From contig NC_071672.1 in assembly GCF_028554725.1 (NCBI RefSeq), positions 1,248,501 to 1,312,500 on the forward strand: 64,000 bases of DNA, written 5' to 3'. The translations under genes were made by a program, and so were the position numbers. The stretch is from Zeugodacus cucurbitae. Lineage: Eukaryota > Arthropoda > Insecta > Diptera > Tephritidae. The notes beneath the pieces were generated by a model, which was not told the DNA's origin, did no database searches, and was given only the letters and a program-made list of their open reading frames with translations. Shown here in pieces: positions 32,226-45,124 of the stretch (positions within the stretch are counted from its first letter, which is position 1; every line of letters begins with the position of its first letter).

Positions 32226-32904
32226 GTTTAACCAAACATAGTTTTTATATTATACAATATACCATTATATTAATTTTTGTATATTTCAATTGTTTTTCAG
32301 TATATTGTAATAGTCGTTTGATAACAATCTATAACACTACCTTATGTTCTCAATGAATATTGAGAAATAAAGTACTTTGCGTTCAAAAATCTGTATCTTT
32401 ATGTTAAGATTCTCTCTAACAACTATACAATATACCATTATATATTAATTTGTGTATATTTCAATTGTTTTTCAGTATATTGTAATAGTCGTTTGATAAC
32501 AATCTATAACACTACCTTATGTTCTCAATGAATATTGAGAAAATAAAGTACTTCGCGTTCAAAAAAGAAAATGTTTTCTTATATTCAATTAATTTATGAA
32601 GATTCTTAAAAAACTGTTAAAAATAATATATATATAACAAGTATGTTAATATAACATAAATATTTATATATTACATGTATTATATATATTTTATTTTTTT
32701 CAATACATAATAATATAAAATACTTAATCTAAGTTATTACTATTAATATATTATTAATAATGTTAAACTTAGATTTTTCTTCTATATTATATATATATAC
32801 ATTAAAAAAATACATATATATAAATTATTTATAATATAAATATATACGGTATGTATATTACAACACACACATATATATATATACATAAAAATAATTTATA
32901 AACA
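32226..32904 (-). repeat. IGS with two ~173-bp repeats, A2 to B4
   Basis: Same layout and length as 17603-18281. Confidence 0.8.
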
Positions 32905-33330
32905 GTTTGATCGAATCATCAAGCAAAGGATAAGCTTCAGTGGATCGCAGTATGGCAGCTGCTCTACCACTTACAACACCTTGCCCGTTACCAAAGTCGT
33001 TTACAATTGATTCTAGGCATTGACATTGTATTAAATAATGTTTTAATAAGTAACTAGGGCGTCATACAGGTGATATTTAATCCTCCCGCATTTGCTATGT
33101 TACAAATAACATTGGCATCTCATATATCCATTGTCGTTTATAAATAAAATTTATAAACTTTAAATGGTTTAGAGAAGCCATACAATGCAATTGCCCCATA
33201 TTTATCATTGCAGTCCAGCACGGATACGACCTTGGACCACTGTTCGCTCGAACAAGTATTGTACCATTGGTCCGTACCTGCGGTTCCTCTCGTACTACGC
33301 AGGAATGCTGTCGCAATAACAATTGTCATT

Positions 33331-33388
<58 letters not shown>

Positions 33389-33410
33389 TGGGTGAACAAT
33401 CCAACGCTTG

Positions 33411-33454
<44 letters not shown>

Positions 33455-33494
33455 CCAAAAAGCGACGTCGCTATGAACGCTTGGCCGCCACAAG

Positions 33495-33528
<34 letters not shown>

Positions 33529-33920
33529 AGTTAAAAACTCTCTAAACCAAAAGGATCGATACGCCGAGCTTTTGCTGTCTCTGTGTGTACTGAACACCGA
33601 GATCAAGTCAGCAATTGCCCTTTTGCTCTATGTGTGGTTTCTGTCCGCACTGAGCTGGCCTTGGGACACCTCCGTTATTATTTGAGAGATGTACCGCCTC
33701 AGCCAACAAACTCGTGGTACTTTGATCAAGAAGCTTGCATCAAAACCCAATACCATAAGATATATAAATATACCAATATAATGGCTAAGCAATGATACAC
33801 GTTCCACTTAATCAAGTAAGTCAGGAAACAATAAGAGTAGTGGTATTTCATTGTTGATACATAACCGAAATTATATATCTCCCACTTATGCTACACCTCT
33901 TATGTCTCCTACCACTGCCA

Positions 33921-33959
<39 letters not shown>

Positions 33960-33963
33960 ATTA

Positions 33964-33999
<36 letters not shown>

Positions 34000-34000
34000 C
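32905..34000 (-). rRNA. 28S rRNA 3' segment, type B copy 4 (pseudogene)
   Basis: Type B deletions present. Carries CTCCTACCACTGCC like copies 1 and 2. Ends at the R1 target 34001-34014. Confidence 0.88.
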
Positions 34001-34014
34001 AGTAGATAGGGACA

Positions 34015-35931
34015 CCGTCCGGTGGGATTAACGTGGGTACCTGCCGACGACGGCCTTACTCCACGGTGCTCAAAAGCACAGCGGATCAAATCAATGCGAT
34101 GATCAGCGCAATGCATTATTCGGTACCAATTGGCGTGTGGAATGGACACACTAACCACCTTGGTGGGGTTCGAGGCCTATCTAAAACCTCTGCCGTACTT
34201 TGGGTCCGGCACCCGGTTGCAATGCAACTCCACATTGAGTGACCAAAGTCACTCTCCCCGCATTTGGGTATTGAACCACAACCACCACGATACTCCCAGA
34301 GGGGCCAGTCCGCATGAGCAGGTTGGAGCGAACTCCAAGGGCTCCTGCCGAAACTACTACCAGTTGAGCTTCTATACAGCTCTGGACTGGTGACCAGGGA
34401 TTGAATCCCATTCTCTCATCTAATTCATACACCTTTCATACCAGAAGCTAACCCCGATCTTCAGACAATTGTCTTCGCCGCCTGAACAACACGCGCGCAA
34501 ATCTTTCAAACGACCCTAACTGTTCGGCATTCCGACTAGTGGAGATCACACCACTAACATCTAACCGTCCATCAGTCCAACTAATCCCCATACCCCCAAG
34601 GTCCCTAATGTCTGAGTACATCGGGCATTTCGCTATAACATGCACCCAATCCTCAACACACGCCCCACACATACACTCTAGACTATCTGCAAGGTGCCTC
34701 TTATGCAAGAATGCATTAAGAGGCCCATGCCCCGTAAGCAGGAAACCCAGACTTAGACAGAATCTGAAGTCTGGGTTTCCTTCTACACGCCTAACGTCCC
34801 GGATGTACTCATAAGTCACCCGACCATTGAGACTACTGTCCCAACGGTCTTGGCACCTACACCTGACCCTATCATCTAGAAGCCTCTTGCTCCCTAGATA
34901 TCCCTTCCTCTCCACATCATCACCGGAAATCAAATCATTCCGCAGCAATGACACACTCAGACCACTTCTTAACCTGAATGATACAGCACACTGTATGACA
35001 ACCAGGTCAAGAGGGGGCGCACCTAGTAACACCTGCAACGCATCCGTAGAAACGGTGCGACATACAGGCGATCATCATGCAACGCTGGACGGAGAGGAGC
35101 TTTCGGCGACCGAAGACCGTCGTGGCTTACAGCTTTCATAGCTGCAACATGGCCGACAGCGCTACCCCCAACTTCGGACCCCTTTCCGAATGTTTCCCCT
35201 ATCCCACTAACCTTCTTTTTCCCTCCTGAGGAGGGAACGTTGGCTACGACCTCCTTAGCAACGCCCTTACTCCCGGCTGCTTTCTTGGGGTTGACGACCG
35301 CTTCTGTCATTCCCCCTCTCCCTGCTTCACTACCACATTCTCCCTCGCTTCCGCTATCGTCAGACTTCACCAGCGGTGGTGAGCCGACCCGCTCCTTCCT
35401 GCGCTTGGGTGGCCTCGGACGTGGTCCCACAACATCCTCATCCGTCGTGGATAAAAACCCGACCGTTGCGGGCTCGGAATCCTCGCATTCCGCACTCGCC
35501 TTGGCTCCTTTCCTCCGTGGTGGAGCCATATCCACCTACACTGGCTGGCACTCTCTTGTACCTGCACCAACAACAACACAGAGCACAAACACTCGCGATA
35601 AGTACAACACAAAGCTCTAAAGTACACTTCCACTACCTGCACTGCACAAAGATTTGTTAATGGCAGATGCCACTATACCCGCACTGCTGGGAAATCCCAC
35701 ACTTTGTTCACTAACACACACAAGTTAATGGCCTAAGCCGCTATCCGCACACACTTTGGGAATACACACGACCTGCTTACTATGTCTATTTTCACAACAG
35801 GCTACCGAAAAACCGAAAAATTCTTTCGCTTCAGAAACACTGAAAATCACTTTAAAAATCGCTTTTAAATACTCGCAATGATGCGCAAACGCGTCCGTTC
35901 ACTTCGAGGTTCTACAAACAACTCCAATTAG
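34015..35931 (-). mobile_element. R1-delta, short variant (B4 unit)
   Basis: Has an extra ~130-bp deletion at ~35126 that removes the codons from MRVLRSDW to the tryptophan-rich AAVWWRTA region and brings the ORF1 remnant even closer to the ORF2 remnant. The break uses the shared word GTGGC/CTGGC before TTACAGC. ORF2 remnant 34448-35038; ORF1 remnant begins at 35535 and differs by R-to-S at residue 14 (AKASAEC). This deletion explains the 3801-bp rather than 3931-bp period. Confidence 0.87.
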
Positions 35932-36026
35932 AGGGACAGTAGGAATCTCCTTAATTCCTTCATGAGCGTCACTAATACGATGGCGATGCATTTGGCTACG
36001 TAAATATAATCATTTTTATTTACGCC
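35932..36026 (-). other. 28S R2-R1 interval relic and linker, B4 unit
   Basis: Copy of 17508-17602. Confidence 0.75.
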
Positions 36027-36705
36027 GTTTAACCAAACATAGTTTTTATATTATACAATATACCATTATATTAATTTTTGTATATTTCAATTGTTTTTCA
36101 GTATATTGTAATAGTCGTTTGATAACAATCTATAACACTACCTTATGTTCTCAATGAATATTGAGAAATAAAGTACTTTGCGTTCAAAAATCTGTATCTT
36201 TATGTTAAGATTCTCTCTAACAACTATACAATATACCATTATATATTAATTTGTGTATATTTCAATTGTTTTTCAGTATATTGTAATAGTCGTTTGATAA
36301 CAATCTATAACACTACCTTATGTTCTCAATGAATATTGAGAAAATAAAGTACTTCGCGTTCAAAAAAGAAAATGTTTTCTTATATTCAATTAATTTATGA
36401 AGATTCTTAAAAAACTGTTAAAAATAATATATATATAACAAGTATGTTAATATAACATAAATATTTATATATTACATGTATTATATATATTTTATTTTTT
36501 TCAATACATAATAATATAAAATACTTAATCTAAGTTATTACTATTAATATATTATTAATAATGTTAAACTTAGATTTTTCTTCTATATTATATATATATA
36601 CATTAAAAAAATACATATATATAAATTATTTATAATATAAATATATACGGTATGTATATTACAACACACACATATATATATATACATAAAAATAATTTAT
36701 AAACA
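36027..36705 (-). repeat. IGS with two ~173-bp repeats, B4 to B5
   Basis: Same layout and length as 17603-18281. Confidence 0.8.
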
Positions 36706-37131
36706 GTTTGATCGAATCATCAAGCAAAGGATAAGCTTCAGTGGATCGCAGTATGGCAGCTGCTCTACCACTTACAACACCTTGCCCGTTACCAAAGTCG
36801 TTTACAATTGATTCTAGGCATTGACATTGTATTAAATAATGTTTTAATAAGTAACTAGGGCGTCATACAGGTGATATTTAATCCTCCCGCATTTGCTATG
36901 TTACAAATAACATTGGCATCTCATATATCCATTGTCGTTTATAAATAAAATTTATAAACTTTAAATGGTTTAGAGAAGCCATACAATGCAATTGCCCCAT
37001 ATTTATCATTGCAGTCCAGCACGGATACGACCTTGGACCACTGTTCGCTCGAACAAGTATTGTACCATTGGTCCGTACCTGCGGTTCCTCTCGTACTACG
37101 CAGGAATGCTGTCGCAATAACAATTGTCATT

Positions 37132-37189
<58 letters not shown>

Positions 37190-37211
37190 TGGGTGAACAA
37201 TCCAACGCTTG

Positions 37212-37255
<44 letters not shown>

Positions 37256-37295
37256 CCAAAAAGCGACGTCGCTATGAACGCTTGGCCGCCACAAG

Positions 37296-37329
<34 letters not shown>

Positions 37330-37764
37330 AGTTAAAAACTCTCTAAACCAAAAGGATCGATACGCCGAGCTTTTGCTGTCTCTGTGTGTACTGAACACCG
37401 AGATCAAGTCAGCAATTGCCCTTTTGCTCTATGTGTGGTTTCTGTCCGCACTGAGCTGGCCTTGGGACACCTCCGTTATTATTTGAGAGATGTACCGCCT
37501 CAGCCAACAAACTCGTGGTACTTTGATCAAGAAGCTTGCATCAAAACCCAATACCATAAGATATATAAATATACCAATATAATGGCTAAGCAATGATACA
37601 CGTTCCACTTAATCAAGTAAGTCAGGAAACAATAAGAGTAGTGGTATTTCATTGTTGATACATAACCGAAATTATATATCTCCCACTTATGCTACACCTC
37701 TTATGTCTCCTTCCACTGCCAGACTAGAGTAAAGCTCAACAGGGTCTTCTTTCCCCGCTAATTA

Positions 37765-37800
<36 letters not shown>

Positions 37801-37801
37801 C
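36706..37801 (-). rRNA. 28S rRNA 3' segment, type B copy 5 (pseudogene)
   Basis: Type B deletions; shares GAGTAAAGC with copy 3. Ends at the R1 target 37802-37815. Confidence 0.88.
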
Positions 37802-37815
37802 AGTAGATAGGGACA

Positions 37816-38364
37816 CCGTCCGGTGGGATTAACGTGGGTACCTGCCGACGACGGCCTTACTCCACGGTGCTCAAAAGCACAGCGGATCAAATCAATGCGA
37901 TGATCAGCGCAATGCATTATTCGGTACCAATTGGCGTGTGGAATGGACACACTAACCACCTTGGTGGGGTTCGAGGCCTATCTAAAACCTCTGCCGTACT
38001 TTGGGTCCGGCACCCGGTTGCAATGCAACTCCACATTGAGTGACCAAAGTCACTCTCACCGCATTTGGGTATTGAACCACAACCACCACGATACTCCCAG
38101 AGGGGCCAGTCCGCATGAGCAGGTTGGAGCGAACTCCAAGGGCTCCTGCCGAAACTACTACCAGTTGAGCTTCCATACAGCTCTGGACTGGTGACCAATG
38201 ATTGAATCCCATTCTCTCATCCAATTCATACACCTTTCATACCAAAAGCTAACCCCGGTCTTCAGCCAAATGTCTTCGCCGCCTTAACAACACGCACGCA
38301 AATCTTTCAAACGACCCTAACTGTTCGGCATTCCGACTAGTGGAGATTACACCACTAACATCTA
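37816..38364 (-). mobile_element. R1 3' fragment fused to RTE-like element (B5)
   Basis: Same junction as 27254-27802, with one private change near the fusion (GAGATTACACC instead of GAGATCACACC). Confidence 0.87.
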
Positions 38365-39131
38365 ACAAGATAGTGGTCCGAGTCGATGTTGGGACCACGA
38401 AGCGTACGCACATCAAAAACACTGGAGACATGTCGTCCATCTATCACAACATGATCGATCTGGTTGCGAGTGATTCGATCCGGGGACAGCCAAGTAGCTT
38501 GATGGATTTTCTTATGCTGGAATCTAGTACTACAGACGACCATATTTCGGGCACCGGCGAAGTCGATCAGCCTCAGACCGTTTGGTGATGTTTCGTCATG
38601 GAGGCTGAATTTTCCGACAGTTGTGCCAAAGACATCTTCTTTACCCACCCTAGCGTTGAAATCGCCAAGCACGATTTTGACATCGTGGCGGGGGCAGCGC
38701 TCATAGGTACGTTCTAGGCGCTCATAGAAGGTATCTTTGATCACTTCGTCCTTCTCTTCCGTCGGGGCGTGGGCGCAAATCAGCGATATGTTGAAGAACC
38801 TCGCTTTGATGCGGATTGTGGCTAGACGTTCATCCACCGGAGTGAATGCCAGGACTCGACGACGGAGTCTCTCTCCCACCACGAATCCCACACCGAATTT
38901 GCGCTCCTTTATATGGCCGCTGTAGTAGATGTCACAAGGACCCTTTCGTCCTTGTCCCGTCCATCGCATTTCTTGGATTGCGGTGATGTCAGCCTTTACT
39001 CTTACGAGGACATCAACCAGCTGGGCAGAGGCACCTTCCCAATTAAGGGTCCGGACATTCCAGGTGCATGCCCTTATTTCGTAGTCCTTTAAACGTTTGC
39101 AGTGGTCGTCATCAAAATTGGGGTCTCTCAT
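38355..39131 (-). CDS. Stand-alone RTE-like endonuclease-domain ORF (second copy)
   Basis: 258-residue open frame with the same protein sequence as at 27793-28569 as far as I can read. All endonuclease motifs are present. Same caveats about expression. Confidence 0.6.
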   Translation of the reverse strand: MRDPNFDDDHCKRLKDYEIRACTWNVRTLNWEGASAQLVDVLVRVKADITAIQEMRWTGQGRKGPCDIYYSGHIKERKFGVGFVVGERLRRRVLAFTPVDERLATIRIKARFFNISLICAHAPTEEKDEVIKDTFYERLERTYERCPRHDVKIVLGDFNARVGKEDVFGTTVGKFSLHDETSPNGLRLIDFAGARNMVVCSTRFQHKKIHQATWLSPDRITRNQIDHVVIDGRHVSSVFDVRTLRGPNIDSDHYLVRC

Positions 39132-39400
39132 CCGAGGCTGTTTTTTCTTTTCCCTTGGGGGGTGTTTTTATGTGGTGGGTCCCAAACCCTACGCACAACC
39201 GCATAGGCGGGTTTCGCCTTCTCACTTTAGCTCGCCTCCAAACGGATGTCTGTTGGCTACCCAGAGGATACTTGGTCTAAGACCGGAAGTCGTGAGCTGC
39301 TTGAGCCACATGTAAAAGAATCGTTCCTGGCCACTCCCAAGTGAATGACAGTCAGAAACTTTCCTCACTTACGTGAACTTCTACATATGACTCCAACCTC
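38365..39400 (-). mobile_element. RTE-like 5' fragment, chimeric with R1 (second)
   Basis: Matches 27803-28838, including the same fusion point and 5' edge. Confidence 0.87.
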
Positions 39401-39660
39401 TATATATATATAGATATATATATTAAGATATATTTTATTTTTTTCAGTACATAATAATATAAAATACTTAATCTAAATTATTACTATTAAACTTAATTAA
39501 TAATGTTAAACTTAGATTTTTCTTCTATATTATATATATATATACATTAAAAAAAAAATACATATATATACATATATATAAATTATTTATAATATAAATA
39601 TATACGGTATGTATATTACAACACACACATATATATATACATATAAATAATTTATAAACA
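39401..39660 (-). repeat. Short 28S-proximal IGS (B5 to A3)
   Basis: As 28839-29099, with small TA- and A-run length differences. Confidence 0.75.
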
Positions 39661-40122
39661 GTTTGATCGAATCATCAAGCAAAGGATAAGCTTCAGTGGA
39701 TCGCAGTATGGCAGCTGCTCTACCACTTACAACACCTTGCCCGTTACCAAAGTCGTTTACAATTGATTCTAGGCATTGACATTGTATTAAATAATGTTTT
39801 AATAAGTAACTAGCGCGTCATACAGGTGATATTTAATCCTCCCGCATTTGCTATGTTACAAATAACATTGGCATCACATATATCCATTGTCGTTTATAAA
39901 TAAAATTTATAAACTTTAAATGGTTTAGAGAAGCCATACAATGCAATTGCCCCATATTTATCATTGCAGTCCAGCACGGATACGACCTTGGAGGCGTTCA
40001 GGCATAATCCAACGGACATAGCGTCATACTACTGTTCGCTCGAACAAGTATTGTACCATTGGTCCGTACCAGCGGTTCCTCTCGTACTACGCAGGAATGC
40101 TGTCGCAATAACAATTGTCATT

Positions 40123-40180
<58 letters not shown>

Positions 40181-40202
40181 TGGGTGAACAATCCAACGCT
40201 TG

Positions 40203-40244
<42 letters not shown>

Positions 40245-40807
40245 AATCAAAAAGCGACGTCGCTATGAACGCTTGGCCGCCACAAGCCAGTTATCCCTGT
40301 GGTAACTCTTCTGACACCTCTTGTTATAAACTCTTTAAACCAAAAGGATCGATAGGCCGAGCTTTTGCTGTCTCTGTGTGTACTGAACACCGAGATCAAG
40401 TCAGCATTTGCCCTTTTGCTCTATGTGTGGTTTCTGTCCGCACTGAGCTGGCCTTGGGACACCTCCGTTATTATTTGAGAGATGTACCGCCCCAGTCAAA
40501 CTCTCCACCTGGCAATGTCCTTGAATTGGATCATACCTGAGTGTTGGATTTATACCAAATTTTAATTATAACAATAACACCGAAATGCTATCATTTCATT
40601 AAAATATGTTTACAATTATATAACAAACTCGTGGTACTTTGATCAAGAAGCTTGCATCAAAACCCAATACCATAAGATATATAAATATACCCATATAATG
40701 GCTAAGCAATGATACACGTTCCACTTAATCAAGTAAGTAAGGAAACAATAAGAGTAGTGGTATTTCATTGTTGATACATAACCGAAATTATATATCTCCC
40801 ACTTATG
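39661..40807 (-). rRNA. 28S rRNA 3' segment, type A copy 3 (pseudogene)
   Basis: Type A with the same 296-bp deletion at its R1 side. Confidence 0.88.
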
Positions 40808-42691
40808 CCTCTGCCGTACTTTGGGTCCGGCACCCGGTTGCAATGCAACTCCACATTGAGTGACCAAAGTCACTCTCCCCGCATTTGGGTATTGAACCAC
40901 AACCACCACGATACTCCCAGAGGGGCCAGTCCGCATGAGCAGGTTGGAGCGAACTCCAAGGGCTCCTGCCGAAACTACTACCAGTTGAGCTTCTATACAG
41001 CTCTGGACTGGTGACCAGGGATTGAATCCCATTCTCTCATCTAATTCATACACCTTTCATACCAGAAGCTAACCCCGATCTTCAGACAATTGTCTTCGCC
41101 GCCTGAACAACACGCGCGCAAATCTTTCAAACGACCCTAACTGTTCGGCATTCCGACTAGTGGAGATCACACCACTAACATCTAACCGTCCATCAGTCCA
41201 ACTAATCCCCATACCCCCAAGGTCCCTAATGTCTGAGTACATCGGGCATTTCGCTATAACATGCACCCAATCCTCAACACACGCCCCACACATACACTCT
41301 AGACTATCTGCAAGGTGCCTCTTATGCAAGAATGCATTAAGAGGCCCATGCCCCGTAAGCAGGAAACCCAGACTTAGACAGAATCTGAAGTCTGGGTTTC
41401 CTTCTACACACCTAACGTCCCGGATGTACTCATAAGTCACCCGACCATTGAGACTACTGTCCCAACGGTCTTGGCACCTACACCTGACCCTATCATCTAG
41501 AAGCCTCTTGCTCCCTAGATATCCCTCCCTCTCCACATCATCATCGGAAATCAAATCATTCCGCAGCAATGACACACTCAGACCACTTCTTAACCTGAAT
41601 GATACAGCACACTGTATGACAACCAGGTCAAGAGGGGGCGCACCTAGTAACACCTGCAACGCATCCGTAGAAACGGTGCGACATACAGGCGATCATCATG
41701 CAACGCTGGACGGAGAGGAGCTTTCGGCGACCGAAGACCGTCGTGGCCGTTCGCCACCATACAGCAGCCCCATAAGTGTCACAAGCCACAAATAAGCCGC
41801 GATATATGGCGCGAACAGCACGACGTCCGAGGCCCCAATCACTCCGTAAAACGCGCATAACCTTACCTACGACTGGCTTACAGCTTTCATAGCTGCAACA
41901 TGGCCGACAGCGCTACCCCCAACTTCGGACCCCTTTCCGAATGTTTCCCCTATCCCACTAACCTTCTTTTTCCCTCCTGAGGAGGGAACGTTGGCTACGA
42001 CCTCCTTAGCAACGCCCTTACTCCCGGCTGCTTTCTTGGGGTTGACGACCGCTTCTGTCATTCCCCCTCTCCCTGCTTCACTACCACATTCTCCCTCGCT
42101 TCCGCTATCGTCAGACTTCACCAGCGGTGGTGAGCCGACCCGCTCCTTCCTGCGCTTGGGTGGCCTCGGACGTGGTCCCACAACATCCTCATCCGTCGTG
42201 GATAAAAACCCGACCGTTGCGGGCTCGGAATCCTCGCATTCCGCACGCGCCTTGGCTCCTTTCCTCCGTGGTGGAGCCATATCCACCTACACTGGCTGGC
42301 ACTCTCTTGTACCTGCACCAACAACAACACAGAGCACAAACACTCGCGATAAGTACAACACAAAGCTCTAAAGTACACTTCCACTACCTGCACTGCACAA
42401 AGATTTGTTAATGGCAGATGCCACTATACCCGCACTGCTGGGAAATCCCACACTTTGTTCACTAACACACACAAGTTAATGGCCTAAGCCGCTATCCGCA
42501 CACACTTTGGGAATACACACGACCTGCTTACTATGTCTATTTTCACAACAGGCTACCGAAAAACCGGAAAAACCGAAAAATTCTTTCGCTTCAGAAACAC
42601 TGAAAATCACTTTAAAAATCGCTTTTAAATACTCGCAATGATGCGCAAACGCGTCCGTTCACTTCGAGGTTCTACAAACAACTCCAATTAG
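40808..42691 (-). mobile_element. R1-delta, A3 unit
   Basis: ORF2 remnant 41069-41659 and 41628-41858, ORF1 remnant 41867-42286. Has the 10-bp 5' UTR duplication (near 42560) and DVRCVEGN. Confidence 0.88.
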
Positions 42692-42786
42692 AGGGACAGT
42701 AGGAATCTCCTTAATTCCTTCATGAGCGTCACTAATACGATGGCGATGCATTTGGCTACGTAAATATAATCATTTTTATTTACGCC
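42692..42786 (-). other. 28S R2-R1 interval relic and linker, A3 unit
   Basis: Copy of 17508-17602. Confidence 0.75.
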
Positions 42787-43465
42787 GTTTAACCAAACAT
42801 AGTTTTTATATTATACAATATACCATTATATTAATTTTTGTATATTTCAATTGTTTTTCAGTATATTGTAATAGTCGTTTGATAACAATCTATAACACTA
42901 CCTTATGTTCTCAATGAATATTGAGAAATAAAGTACTTTGCGTTCAAAAATCTGTATCTTTATGTTAAGATTCTCTCTAACAACTATACAATATACCATT
43001 ATATATTAATTTGTGTATATTTCAATTGTTTTTCAGTATATTGTAATAGTCGTTTGATAACAATCTATAACACTACCTTATGTTCTCAATGAATATTGAG
43101 AAAATAAAGTACTTCGCGTTCAAAAAAGAAAATGTTTTCTTATATTCAATTAATTTATGAAGATTCTTAAAAAACTGTTAAAAATAATATATATATAACA
43201 AGTATGTTAATATAACATAAATATTTATATATTACATGTATTATATATATTTTATTTTTTTCAATACATAATAATATAAAATACTTAATCTAAGTTATTA
43301 CTATTAATATATTATTAATAATGTTAAACTTAGATTTTTCTTCTATATTATATATATATACATTAAAAAAATACATATATATAAATTATTTATAATATAA
43401 ATATATACGGTATGTATATTACAACACACACATATATATATATACATAAAAATAATTTATAAACA
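42787..43465 (-). repeat. IGS with two ~173-bp repeats, A3 to B6
   Basis: Same layout and length as 17603-18281. Confidence 0.8.
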
Positions 43466-43891
43466 GTTTGATCGAATCATCAAGCAAAGGATAAGCTTCA
43501 GTGGATCGCAGTATGGCAGCTGCTCTACCACTTACAACACCTTGCCCGTTACCAAAGTCGTTTACAATTGATTCTAGGCATTGACATTGTATTAAATAAT
43601 GTTTTAATAAGTAACTAGGGCGTCATACAGGTGATATTTAATCCTCCCGCATTTGCTATGTTACAAATAACATTGGCATCTCATATATCCATTGTCGTTT
43701 ATAAATAAAATTTATAAACTTTAAATGGTTTAGAGAAGCCATACAATGCAATTGCCCCATATTTATCATTGCAGTCCAGCACGGATACGACCTTGGACCA
43801 CTGTTCGCTCGAACAAGTATTGTACCATTGGTCCGTACCTGCGGTTCCTCTCGTACTACGCAGGAATGCTGTCGCAATAACAATTGTCATT

Positions 43892-43949
<58 letters not shown>

Positions 43950-43971
43950 TGGGTGAACAATCCAACGCTTG

Positions 43972-44015
<44 letters not shown>

Positions 44016-44055
44016 CCAAAAAGCGACGTCGCTATGAACGCTTGGCCGCCACAAG

Positions 44056-44089
<34 letters not shown>

Positions 44090-44481
44090 AGTTAAAAACT
44101 CTCTAAACCAAAAGGATCGATACGCCGAGCTTTTGCTGTCTCTGTGTGTACTGAACACCGAGATCAAGTCAGCAATTGCCCTTTTGCTCTATGTGTGGTT
44201 TCTGTCCGCACTGAGCTGGCCTTGGGACACCTCCGTTATTATTTGAGAGATGTACCGCCTCAGCCAACAAACTCGTGGTACTTTGATCAAGAAGCTTGCA
44301 TCAAAACCCAATACCATAAGATATATAAATATACCAATATAATGGCTAAGCAATGATACACGTTCCACTTAATCAAGTAAGTCAGGAAACAATAAGAGTA
44401 GTGGTATTTCATTGTTGATACATAACCGAAATTATATATCTCCCACTTATGCTACACCTCTTATGTCTCCTTCCACTGCCA

Positions 44482-44520
<39 letters not shown>

Positions 44521-44524
44521 ATTA

Positions 44525-44560
<36 letters not shown>

Positions 44561-44561
44561 C
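43466..44561 (-). rRNA. 28S rRNA 3' segment, type B copy 6 (pseudogene)
   Basis: Type B deletions; has CTCCTTCCACTGCC with GAGTCAAGC, the same combination as copy 7. Ends at the R1 target 44562-44575. Confidence 0.88.
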
Positions 44562-44575
44562 AGTAGATAGGGACA

Positions 44576-45124
44576 CCGTCCGGTGGGATTAACGTGGGTA
44601 CCTGCCGACGACGGCCTTACTCCACGGTGCTCAAAAGCACAGCGGATCAAATCAATGCGATGATCAGCGCAATGCATTATTCGGTACCAATTGGCGTGTG
44701 GAATGGACACACTAACCACCTTGGTGGGGTTCGAGGCCTATCTAAAACCTCTGCCGTACTTTGGGTCCGGCACCCGGTTGCAATGCAACTCCACATTGAG
44801 TGACCAAAGTCACTCTCACCGCATTTGGGTATTGAACCACAACCACCACGATACTCCCAGAGGGGCCAGTCCGCATGAGCAGGTTGGAGCGAACTCCAAG
44901 GGCTCCTGCCGAAACTACTACCAGTTGAGCTTCCATACAGCTCTGGACTGGTGACCAATGATTGAATCCCATTCTCTCATCCAATTCATACACCTTTCAT
45001 ACCAAAAGCTAACCCCGGTCTTCAGCCAAATGTCTTCGCCGCCTTAACAACACGCGCGCAAATCTTTCAAACGACCCTAACTGTTCGGCATTCCGACTAG
45101 TGGAGATCACACCACTAACATCTA
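44576..45124 (-). mobile_element. R1 3' fragment fused to RTE-like element (B6)
   Basis: Same junction as 27254-27802. Reads ACACGCGCGCAAATC near 45050 like the long R1, where the B3 and B5 fragments read ACACGCACGC, so it is closer to the ancestral state. Confidence 0.87.

Larger units (their letters stand above)
22213..32904 (-). repeat. Higher-order block, first copy (10.69 kb)
   Basis: Order B2, R1-delta, B3, R1::RTE chimera, A2, R1-delta, IGS. It matches 32905-43465 piece by piece. Shared private variants include the R1-delta coding GDDVERKGYLG (24215 and 34907) and the 28S variant GAGTAAAGC (27170 and 37732). The second copy is 131 bp shorter because of a deletion near 35126. Confidence 0.85.
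32905..43465 (-). repeat. Higher-order block, second copy (10.56 kb)
   Basis: Order B4, R1-delta (short), B5, R1::RTE chimera, A3, R1-delta, IGS; parallels 22213-32904. Confidence 0.85.
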
